From Euperipatoides rowelli (lineage: Eukaryota > Onychophora > Udeonychophora > Euonychophora > Peripatopsidae), in the NCBI GenBank assembly GCA_003024985.2, contig PXIH01S0000758.1: a stretch of DNA of 10,113 bases; one strand, 5' to 3'. A program made the translations under genes and the position numbers. Positions 1-6,713 of the stretch are shown here, one piece after another; positions within the stretch are counted from its first letter, which is position 1, and each line of letters starts with the position of its first letter. The notes beneath the pieces were generated by a model. The model was not told where the DNA came from. It ran no database searches and worked only from the letters and a program-made list of their open reading frames with translations.

Positions 1-815
1 TAAAAAAAATGATACAAATAAATAAAAAAAAATTTAAAAGAAGATTCAATTTTTTAATGAAAATCTGAAGGCTATTAGAATCAAGACTCACCCTACCCCA
101 TAATAATATCCCCACATATTTAAGATGCTGATGATGTGACCTGAAGGGGCAGGCTGCATTTGTTCACATTCAAAAGAATGCTTTTTTTTAAAAAAAAACA
201 TCTTTATATTTATGATAATTTTTAGGAACTAAGGTCTCATTTCTTAATTACATCATTTTAATTTGTTAAAATATTCTGCTTTGTGAGTTGTCTTTAATGC
301 AATGTGAAAAGACAACTCAGTTTTAGCATCAAATATTAAATCACATACACTATTTGATGTATCATGTCTCACGAAAACATAGGTGCTTTCAACTTAATGT
401 CAAAAATCAAACTTTAATAATGAAACACTGCTTGCTTCCACACGTGATTAGGATTTTTTACCCAGGTTTGGATGCATAGGTGGGCAGATATTTCAAATGC
501 AGAATCCCATCATGAAAATCCAGTTTAAAAAATCCATGTATTAGCTCAAGTTCAACTCTCTTTTAAGATTTACATGATAGCAATAAACTAAAGAAAAAAT
601 AAAACGCCTGTCTTTATTAAATTCACATGAATTAATGTTATAGTTTTTTTTTTTAATTTAAATTTTGGCTTTATATTTTATAAGACATTGTTAAAACTTC
701 ATAAAAATTAACGTCATCCAGCCTAGGCTAGTCTAACATAATGTAAAGTCAGTCCCCCCCACCCATCCTAATTGGAGCCCAGGTTCTGGAAATCCAGGCG
801 GGGTTCTTACATATT
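1..815. other. AT-rich non-coding spacer
   Basis: No open frame of note on either strand. The stretch is dominated by A and T runs (for example a T8/A8 block near 183-198 and a T12 run near 643-654). It contains two adjacent short hairpins, listed separately, a C7 run at 754-760 and a 10-bp palindrome AGCCTAGGCT at 720-729. The GC content rises locally at about 750-805, just before the tandem repeat array. No recognisable gene or transposon terminus is seen. Confidence 0.6.
284..359. repeat. Two adjacent short inverted repeats (hairpins)
   Basis: The first is TGAGTTGTCTTT (284-295) with its exact reverse complement at 308-319, a 12-bp stem with a 12-nt loop. Seven bases later CATCAAATA (327-335) pairs exactly with TATTTGATG (351-359), a 9-bp stem with a 15-nt loop. 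Both stems are perfect. No function can be assigned. In DNA this AT-rich, one 9-bp stem is unremarkable; the 12-bp one is less so. Confidence 0.5.
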
Positions 816-1147
816 TTTGATAAGCTTCTCCTATTTGTGAAGATTTGATAAGCTTTTTTTGGTTGTATGGACGTTTTGTTTACATTTGACTCACCTGCGG
901 GTCCCTTGCCCAGGCCTACAGGGCCTCTTGTGCAAGAAGATTTGATAAGCTTTTTGGGGGGTTGTATGGATGTTTTATTTACATTTGACTAACCTGCAGG
1001 CTCCTTGCCCAGGACTACAGGGCCACCGGTGAATATTTGATTAGCTTTTTTTTATTTTTGGTTGTATGGACGTTTTGTTTACATTTGACTCACCTGTGGG
1101 TCCTTTGCCCAGGCCTACATGGCCTCATGTGGAAGAAGATTTGATTA
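816..1147. repeat. Tandem repeat array, about 97-bp unit, three full copies plus partial ends
   Basis: Full copies run 839-935 (97 bp), 936-1030 (95 bp) and 1031-1134 (104 bp). A partial copy lies before them (about 816-838, TTTGATAAGCTT) and another after (1135-1147). Length differences come mainly from a T/G homopolymer after AAGCTT or TAGCTT. Copies 1 and 3 are clearly closer to each other than to copy 2. Each unit has an AT-rich half and a GC-richer half containing CCTTGCCCAGG or a close variant and a short dyad AGGCC/GGCCT. Conserved motifs are forkhead-like GTAAACAAA or GTAAATAAA on the minus strand, TGACTCA (AP-1 consensus; TGACTAA in copy 2) and an overlapping CACCTG E-box in copies 1 and 3. 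This may be an ordinary minisatellite or a duplicated regulatory module. Confidence 0.85.
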
Positions 1148-1208
1148 ATATATATATCCATAAAAAAAAAAGATATATATATATATAATAAATATGTGTG
1201 TGTGTGTG
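1146..1208. repeat. Compound TA / A-run / TG microsatellite
   Basis: A short (TA)n tract at about 1146-1157 is followed by an A10 run. A second (AT)n tract lies at about 1173-1187, and a perfect (TG)7 at 1195-1208. The array begins exactly where the fourth copy of the upstream 97-bp repeat breaks off, so slippage in the microsatellite may mark the end of that array. Confidence 0.85.
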
Positions 1209-1730
1209 CAAAATTCTCACTGATCGGTTTATTTGAATACTATCGAATGTAGATAATATCTTTTGATAGATTGCTTCTAACTTATTAAAAAAATTTACAA
1301 ATAAAAACATTTTTATTTAAAATTTCAAAAATTTCTGTGTATAATTACTTGTCTAATAAAAATAAAGTCACACACGATAATGTATAGGTATATTTTTTGT
1401 GTATACTGTATGAAACTTGCGTTGTGTGTACCACATCCCATTAAAACAATGGGTTTTAAAAAAAGGTGTGCTGATGCCAATGCAGGTCACCTCAACAATT
1501 TTTAAAATATGCTCTCTATTTTTTTCCCCACCCCAAACAAGGCATGAACGCAAATCACAGTGTGGTGCATTTTATTGAAAACTATTTGTTATAAAAATTG
1601 TTTGTGTCACCACAACGTAACAGATATTGCTGTGTTGCGCTGCCAGCCTTAAGCTAGATAGTTATAGATATTTAACAGTTAATTCTTATATGTATTAAAC
1701 GCAGTCAGTGACTGAGGGGTAAAGAGAAAG
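1209..1730. other. AT-rich non-coding spacer
   Basis: No gene is recognised. A minus-strand frame without stops covers 1368-1553 (about 61 codons, no ATG at its start). It has somewhat mixed amino-acid composition but no motif I recognise and no matching upstream exon. At 1311-1334 there is a sequence closely resembling the 24-mer found twice around the palindrome at 1731-1890. Confidence 0.5.
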
Positions 1731-1865
1731 TTTTATTATTTATTTATTTATATTAATCCTAAACTCACTGAATATTTTTGAATTTATTTAAAATTTTCAA
1801 AATTTTAAATAAATTAAAAAATATTCAGTGAGTTTAGGATTAATATAAATAAATAAATAATAAAA
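1731..1865. repeat. Near-perfect long palindrome, 67-bp arms with a 1-nt centre
   Basis: The left arm is 1731-1797, the centre is C1798 and the right arm is 1799-1865. Comparing the right arm with the reverse complement of the left shows a single mismatch (in the AATT(C/A)AAAAA segment). The arms contain a non-repetitive core (ATCCTAAACTCACTG, with its complement in the other arm), so this is not merely a chance effect of AT-rich sequence. Such a sequence can extrude as a cruciform. It lacks terminal features of a known foldback transposon and has no clear target duplication. Confidence 0.95.
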
Positions 1866-1890
1866 TTTTATTTAAAATTTTCAAAATTTT
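1783..1890. repeat. Direct repeat of a 24-mer bridging the palindrome centre and its right flank
   Basis: The 24-nt sequence at 1783-1806, which spans the centre of the palindrome, is repeated exactly at 1867-1890, immediately after the right arm ends. The order is therefore segment, inverted segment, then resumption of the segment. That is the pattern expected if a polymerase switched onto its own complement and later switched back. Confidence 0.85.
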
Positions 1891-2439
1891 TTGTAATTTG
1901 ATTCTTTATCTTAATGTTACCGATGTAAGCTATGATGTCTACAGAGGTAGAAATAAATTTTATTTCATAAATTAAACACCAAGAAAAAAATTAAATAATT
2001 AATATAGACATAAAACACAAAGAAGGAGAAAAAAATAAAAAGGAGGGAGGAGGGGCAATTTAGACAATACTTATAAAAGATAAACATTCTCAAACAACAA
2101 TATTAAATACCAAAAAAATAAATAAAAAATATTGGCATTCAGATAGTGAATTCAACAAATCATTGGATATGATTCTAGGGCAAGGAGGAAGGAATAGAAG
2201 AGAAGAAGGGGAGGAAAGGGATTTGGGGAGGGAAAAACTGAATGCTCAAAAAAATTGTTCCTGTAATTTTTGATAGCAATTATAAAATCTAGACAATATT
2301 CAAATAAGAGAAAAGCAGAAAAGAAGAGTAGAGGCGGGGAGAAAATGGGAAGGGGGAGGATTTTGAACAAAACTGTTGCTGTAAATTTGGATGAAATTTT
2401 CATTTATATAACTACATTATAACAAATTATATAATTGAA
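1891..2439. repeat. Diverged purine-rich repeat family, first block
   Basis: Nearly pure A+G tracts on the plus strand lie at about 2015-2054, 2179-2235 and 2304-2360. Two are followed by a related tail (CAAAAAAATTGTTCCTGTAAT near 2249-2269; ACAAAACTGTTGCTGTAAAT near 2368-2387). TTTAGACAATACTTATAAAAGA (about 2060) and TCTAGACAATATTCAAATAAGAG (about 2289) also match each other. The units are spaced irregularly and are strongly diverged. The open frame on the minus strand here is a shadow of the CT-rich complement. This is either a decayed minisatellite or part of an unrecognised transposon. Confidence 0.6.
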
Positions 2440-2471
2440 ATTAGTGTCTTACACCTGGTTAAGACACTAAT
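2440..2471. repeat. 12-bp perfect hairpin
   Basis: ATTAGTGTCTTA (2440-2451) pairs exactly with TAAGACACTAAT (2460-2471) around an 8-nt loop. It overlaps the 5' edge of the LINE remnant, so it may mark the breakpoint where that fragment was truncated, or it may simply be a chance inverted repeat. Confidence 0.6.
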
Positions 2472-2692
2472 ATTCTCCATATTCCTTTATGCATCTGAGT
2501 GCTGGACTCTTAAAGAGATTGACCTATACCATATTGACAGCTTTAAAATGTACTGCCAAAAGAATCAATCGGTGTCTAATAAATGAACTGAAAGTGAAAA
2601 TATGATGAAGGACAATAATAAAACAGAGTATTACTAAGCACATTGGGCACACCATCAGAAAAGATGGACTAGAAAAACTAATTATACACAGG
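2440..2692 (+). pseudogene. Decayed non-LTR retrotransposon (LINE) reverse transcriptase, C-terminal fragment
   Basis: In the frame of 2461 the translation contains FLYASECWTLKEIDLYHIDS. This matches the well-known (L)LYG(S/A)E(C/T)WTL...D...(I/L)D.F.M.C segment found after the catalytic palm domain of many LINE reverse transcriptases. At about 2557 the frame shifts by one base. The continuing frame reads KRINRCLINELK, then two adjacent stops at 2603-2608, then HIGHTIRKDG (about 2639-2668). This corresponds to the R..(W/H).GH.(L/I)R.D motif that normally follows. Usual partners (YADD catalytic box, endonuclease) are absent, so this is a truncated dead copy. The segment order and spacing are right for the family. 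The clade (RTE-like or related) cannot be set from so short a piece. No 3' tail or target duplication was found. Confidence 0.75.
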
Positions 2693-2954
2693 GTGGTTTA
2701 TTGGTCAGTCGAGCTCCAATAAGATATAGATCAATTCAAACAAATGGTAAATGCCCCGTTTCAGCAATGTATAAGTGAAGATAGAAATTTATTGCACAAA
2801 ATAGCGTATGCCTTACAAAATAGTCCATAATTTCACGATACTCAAATCGGGTGATCGACAAAGAAGAAATACATTATTATATAAAATTACATTAAACAGT
2901 ATTATAAGAGCTCAATTCTGTTAGTTGTTAATGGTGGGGAAAAACTTTCAGGGT
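2693..2954. other. Non-coding stretch after the LINE remnant
   Basis: The frame beginning GTG at 2693 has only three stops over some 60 codons and mixed composition, so it could be further decayed transposon sequence. I recognise no motif in it. No terminal repeat or poly(A) tail is seen. The stretch ends in the next purine-rich repeat. Confidence 0.35.
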
Positions 2955-3044
2955 TGGGTATGATTCTGGGGTAAGAGGGAGAAGGATTGATAAGTGATGG
3001 AGAAGAGAATAATTTTTTAAGCAAAACAGTTTCTGTCATTCTAT
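2955..3044. repeat. Purine-rich repeat family, second locality
   Basis: TATGATTCTGGGG at 2959-2971 followed by a GA-rich tract and CAAAACAGTTTCTGTCATT parallels TATGATTCTAGGG at 2168-2180 followed by a GA-rich tract and its tail near 2249-2269. The shared order (leader, purine tract, tail) shows these are diverged copies of one sequence some 790 bp apart. Confidence 0.6.
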
Positions 3045-3728
3045 ATTCAAGCAAACATTACTTCCTGTTATAGAATTGACTTCAACTGCAATTATTGCCT
3101 GAACAATCAAGTCCTGCAGCCGAACAAACACTTGGATGCCTAGTAATGCAGTGCACAAAGGGTTTTGGGAACCATTTTTGCTTTCAGGTTCTATCAGAAT
3201 TTAAAGTGTGGTATACTGTGAATCCTAAACAAAATTTCCAATCCATAGCACTATCTAACTCTTTCGTTGACGTCTTTTTTTGAAATTCTAAATTACAGAT
3301 TTAACAGAAAAATACCACTTCGTTTTAACTTAATGTTTCCTGTGGGATAACATTCTTTAAAAAAAAAATTGTAAACAGAAATACAAGTTGAAAAGAGAAA
3401 AGTTGATTTTATATTCAATGCATGATTTTAACAGATTAAATTGTTTTTCACTGAAAACAGAAGTTGATCCATTAGAAAATAGGATATTATTCAGGGAAGG
3501 GGGAGGGGTGAGAGGTGGCAACTTGAACTTAAATTTAAGAATGGCCATAATTTTTATTTTTTTTAAAGCTGTAGCCTACATATTTTTTTTTTCTTCAATA
3601 AACTTTGACATTATGTCTGGCAATATATTAATACAAATATTAAAATATTCTTGTGTGTGTGTTTTTTTTTTCATTATACAATAAAATTTAAAAAAAAAAA
3701 AATCAAACTGATGCTGCATAGGATAATG
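3045..3728. other. AT-rich non-coding spacer with one unassigned open stretch
   Basis: Codons 3095-3283 on the plus strand are open for about 62 residues (first codon TTG, no upstream ATG in frame) with a fairly balanced composition, including a segment KVWYTVNPKQNF. I do not recognise it and no splice pair makes it convincing. A second open stretch (3388-3684) runs into homopolymer-encoded residues and is not credible. A GA-rich tract lies at about 3495-3520, a (TG)n at about 3652-3661, and A/T runs at 3360-3368 and 3688-3702. Confidence 0.4.
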
Positions 3729-3745
3729 TTGTTGCTAGGCAACAA
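3729..3745. promoter_or_regulatory. X-box-like dyad (RFX-type binding site)
   Basis: TTGTTGCTAGGCAACAA is a perfect 7-bp inverted repeat around TAG. Its core GTTGCTAGGCAAC (3731-3743) fits the RFX transcription-factor X-box consensus (GTTGCY...RGCAAC half-sites). In animals such sites control ciliary genes among others. It is followed 17 bases later by GGCAGCTGCTG, which holds a CAGCTG E-box. There is no recognisable gene next to it, so a regulatory role is inference only. A chance occurrence is possible, but an exact two-half-site dyad is uncommon in DNA this poor in G+C. Confidence 0.4.
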
Positions 3746-4140
3746 GTAAAAACCAAACGGCAGCTGCTGTTCTTGATTTCCTTTTTTTTTTTTAACCACC
3801 AATTTGTTTAATGTGACTGTATCAATAGCAAGTTGATAGATGTTTAATAATGCAAAGAGTATGAATTGAACTAATTTAAAATTTAATATGAAAAATAATA
3901 ATCAAAACTATCAAACTTGGCATATTAAAAATTAAAGAAAAAGATTTAAAAATGTATAAATTAAATTTTAAAATATCAAATTTACCACATAAATAAATAA
4001 TAGCTTCTATTTTCATTAATAGTCCCCAACCCCCGTCATGGCTACTTCTAGAATAATATGAATGAAGATATACAGCCATAAGTATTTAAATACTGCAAGA
4101 TATTTAAAGCCTGGCACAAGATCTCGATCTCTCTCTCTTT
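3746..4140. other. AT-rich non-coding spacer
   Basis: It holds a T12 run (about 3782-3793), long A/T-only stretches at about 3870-4020 and a short CT-rich run ending in (CT)n at about 4128-4138. Open frames here encode only F/I/K/L/N/Y-rich translations and are not taken as genes. Confidence 0.55.
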
Positions 4141-4350
4141 ATCTAACTTTTCTTGGTTACTTTTAGAGTCCTCTCAATAATATTACTAATCCTTCCGAAA
4201 CTTATACGTTTTCAAATTAACTGCTGGGAATTAAGGAAGATTTTCCTTGATTCCCCGTCAGGAAAGACAAACTTAACACTTCCACTTCTAGATCATTTGA
4301 AAAGATTGCTTTCTACAAACGATGACTGTCAGGAGGATTTATTTATTTAA
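4141..4350 (+). other. Candidate 3'-terminal coding exon, weak
   Basis: A pyrimidine-rich tract (CT repeat from about 4128, then TTTATC...CTTTTCTTGGTTACTTTTAG) ends in AG at 4165-4166, a good-looking 3' splice site. From there one frame stays open to TAA at 4348-4350. Its last 40 or so residues are mixed and amphipathic (segment LPLLDHLKRLLSTNDDCQED). An AATAAA hexamer occurs downstream near 4516. I do not recognise the protein, no upstream exon is visible and a second frame is also open for the first 17 codons. This could be a real last exon, a transposon scrap or chance. Confidence 0.2.
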
Positions 4351-4533
4351 TTATTTAGGCTAATTATATTTTCCATAAAAAGCCAGACCTTCACAAATAC
4401 GTGGTTCTCCCAGTCCATTGTCAAGATAATCTATTTTAAAACAATGTGTATAGTTTGATGAATAGATAATATTATTCCATGAATATATCTATCTCAACTC
4501 ATCTTATTTTATTCTAATAAAATACATGGTATC
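4351..4533. other. AT-rich spacer
   Basis: Only AT-rich sequence is seen, with an AATAAA hexamer near 4516. If the preceding open stretch were a real last exon, this would be its 3' untranslated region. Confidence 0.35.
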
Positions 4534-4590
4534 TTTTTTTTTTTTTTTGCTTCTTCAGAGACTAGCCACTGGCCACCCAGAGCTCTTCTG
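4534..4590. other. T15 tract adjoining a short GC-richer segment
   Basis: Fifteen T (4534-4548) are followed by GCTTCTTCAG and then a 32-base, roughly 59% G+C segment (4559-4590) ending CTTCTG before GTGAAA. Read on the plus strand this resembles a strong acceptor, a mini exon and a donor. Read on the minus strand it resembles the 3' end of a retrotransposed sequence with a poly(A) tail. No flanking target duplication was found and the segment is not one I recognise, so neither reading is established. Confidence 0.3.
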
Positions 4591-5507
4591 GTGAAAACTT
4601 AAACCACAATCTCCCTTCTGTACAATGTAAGAACATTTGCTAGGATGAAGAGAATGATGAGGCGTTTTATCTTGATTTTTCTATACACTATTGTTGGGTT
4701 TCGCAAGTTGTCAATCATGGACATTGAAGACAATAAGCAAATTAGAAGGAGGGGTAAACATGCAAGGGGGGGGGGTGAGATATTAAAACAGTTTTGTGGG
4801 CCCAATGACTAAGAAATAAGGCTTACAATATGCATGTATGTTTATTTCCAATTAAACTGTTTATTTTATAAAGTTATAAGAATGTATATATTTATATTTT
4901 TTTGCCCATCTCTAACCCAAAAGAAATCATTAATTTTATTCATGAAAGAGGGAGCAGATGGGACGGTATAAATATATTTTTTCATTTTAGGACATCACAA
5001 TATTAGAACGTTAGAGAAACTTGCTTAATGTAACAGTGTTTGAAAATTAGATTCTGCTTGACAGGCTGGAACTATTTCGAATTTTTGGTTTGGCAACCAT
5101 TTTCCCACCAGCACTTCAGGGTAATCTAATTAGTTTGCAGGCTAGGACTTTAACAATGAAATGGATTAATCCCATTTTTTTTAAAAAAAAAAAAGAATAG
5201 TTTAGAAGTTGAGGCATTGAAGATAATAAAACTTATTTTTACAATAATTTACAAATATTATTTTGAAAAAAACTTAAGTGTTTACTGAAGCAGGAAATTA
5301 ATACAAAAATATATTCAGGACTTTCTAGTTGTAATGTACTAGTAAATTTGATTCTTGGGGATAAAAATGAGATGTCAGTCATGGAATAGCAACAGGTCCC
5401 AATTCCCTTGATACTCAAGAAAAACCCTATTAAAACAGATGAGGATTTACTGCTGAAAATGAAGAGCATTTATTAATAAAATGATATGAACAATTACAAG
5501 GATTTAA
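4591..5507. other. Non-coding spacer
   Basis: No gene recognised. There is a G10 run at 4766-4775 within a purine-rich stretch. A somewhat GC-richer patch lies at about 5055-5145. A minus-strand frame (5239-5469) is open for 76 codons but serine/phenylalanine/isoleucine-rich. On the plus strand a short frame near 5395-5475 reads a mixed peptide (segment IKTDEDLLLKMK) before a stop. Neither shows a known motif. A run of 11 A lies at about 5184-5194. Confidence 0.45.
4766..4775 (+). repeat. Poly-G tract, 10 G
   Basis: Ten consecutive G on the plus strand, one of several G or C homopolymers in this window that stand out against an AT-rich background. Confidence 0.9.
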
Positions 5508-5554
5508 TCTCTTATAGATGACTGTTTATTAAACAAACAGTCATCTATAAGAGA
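5508..5554. repeat. Perfect 20-bp-arm hairpin
   Basis: The 20 bases at 5508-5527 are exactly complementary in reverse to 5535-5554, with a 7-nt spacer ATTAAAC. Pairing stops sharply at both outer ends. There is no flanking target duplication or transposon end that I can see. It has the same general form as the longer palindrome at 1731-1865 but shares no sequence with it. Confidence 0.9.
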
Positions 5555-6041
5555 ATGATATTTGTTTAACTAGTGAAAATATATATATACAATATATTAG
5601 TATCAGACTGTTAAATGGTTATCCTTTCTAATGTTCATAGTCCCTCTAGGGATTGTATGTTCAGGGATAGTTCAGATTTTGTTCCAGGGTTCCTCAATAA
5701 GGGATCTTCAGTTTTCTGTGACAGTGATCAGCTTTTGTGATATACTACTGTTTAACTAAATTAAACTTAATAGAGATAAGCTTATTAAAATCTCTAACTC
5801 CCCAATGAATATCATAGTGTGATGTGTCATCTCTCCAAATGGAGGATGATTTAACTGATAGCTACATGTCATTTAGCTTATAGCCAAATGACTTTGTAAT
5901 AGTTCTTAAATATTATTTATTGCAAATTGACTAAGAAAAATATGCTAGGCATTATTTTTAATGGAAATACCAAAAGAATTAGCAATAAAATAAAGTGTTT
6001 TCCCAGTGATAATTACATTTTAAAAAATTTTGTGTGTTGAA
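5555..6041. other. AT-rich spacer with an imperfect hairpin
   Basis: GTCATTTAGCT (5868-5878) pairs with AGCCAAATGAC (5882-5892) with one mismatch around a 3-nt loop. Weaker pairing may extend outward to about 5853 and 5907. No gene is recognised. The 3-nt loop makes a microRNA precursor unlikely. Confidence 0.5.
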
Positions 6042-6056
6042 GGGGGGGGGGGGGGG
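6042..6056 (+). repeat. Poly-G tract, 15 G
   Basis: Fifteen consecutive G on the plus strand after TGTGTGTTGAA. Such a tract can form G-quadruplex structures and is prone to slippage, so its length may vary or be mis-called. Confidence 0.9.
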
Positions 6057-6518
6057 AGTGGCTAACTATAATTCTTTTTAAGCTATGAAGTGATCGAAAT
6101 TGATACCAGGAATTGAGATCTGTATACAAAAAGGAGAGGCTGTTTAATGACCATGATGTCTAAATTGATCTTGAAATGTTTTGATTGGAGAAATCTCCCC
6201 CTCCCCCTCCTCCCAATTAATTGCTCCATCAAAGAATTTATCCTTTCATTTAATATTATATTAGTACACTTTTATGTCAAACCATGTTCAACAGATTTTA
6301 TGATTTTTATTTAAAAATATAAAATGTCAACATCAATTTATTTATTTTAAAAGTCCATTTTATAAATATAAAACAAAATCCTTTCTCCTGACACGTTCAT
6401 GTTATCCAATTTGAATTCAAAGACAATATATGGANTATATTTTAAATCACAAGCACTGGGCCACAAATGAAAGATGATAGAAAGAAGGGAAAAGTTAGCA
6501 AAAATAATTTTAGTGCTG

Positions 6519-6521
<3 letters not shown>
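6057..6521. other. AT-rich spacer with a polypyrimidine tract and one ambiguous base
   Basis: A run containing only C and T (CTCCCCCTCCCCCTCCTCCC) lies at about 6195-6214, directly after GGAGAAATCTCC, itself a small dyad. Position 6435 is n. No gene or transposon end is seen. Confidence 0.55.

Positions 6522-6549
<28 letters not shown>
6522..6549 (+). repeat. Poly-G tract, 28 G
   Basis: Twenty-eight uninterrupted G on the plus strand. This is a very long G mononucleotide run in an AT-rich setting. An open frame crossing it would encode polyglycine only because of the run and is not considered a gene. Confidence 0.9.
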
Positions 6550-6713
6550 ATAGTGTGCATGCAAACTCAGTTGTGATAAAAATTTCTAGAGTAGTGTGTA
6601 AAATTGAAAGGGGTTGTAAAATTGTGACAAGTTGTGATGGGAAAGGGAAGTTATCAAAATAATACTTTAAAAAATATCACCCACAATTTACATTTACTAA
6701 TTTTTAGTTTATT
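6550..6713. other. Short spacer between poly-G tract and MITE
   Basis: Ordinary non-coding sequence, relatively G-rich on the plus strand to about 6655, then AT-rich. Nothing identified. Confidence 0.5.

Noticed and set aside
816-1147. Tandem repeats as a CRISPR array
   Set aside because: Units are contiguous without unique spacers and the context is eukaryotic.
2152-2403. 83-codon minus-strand open frame with a hydrophobic, proline-rich translation
   Set aside because: It is the complement of the purine-rich repeats; CT-rich strands lack stops simply by composition.
3388-3684. 98-codon open frame on the plus strand
   Set aside because: The second half translates T-rich homopolymers, there is no ATG at the start and no recognisable domain.
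4650-4740. ATGATGA as a C/D-box snoRNA C box (also near 8793)
   Set aside because: No CTGA D box with terminal stem at suitable distance in either place.
5079-5090. AATTTTTGG resembling an snRNA Sm site
   Set aside because: No flanking snRNA stem-loops or conserved 5' sequence; the motif is short and AT-rich.
5853-5907. Imperfect hairpin as a microRNA precursor
   Set aside because: The loop is only 3 nt and the outer pairing is weak and bulged.
6474-6662. Open frame encoding a polyglycine run
   Set aside because: The glycines come from the 28-G homopolymer; there is no other support for a gene.
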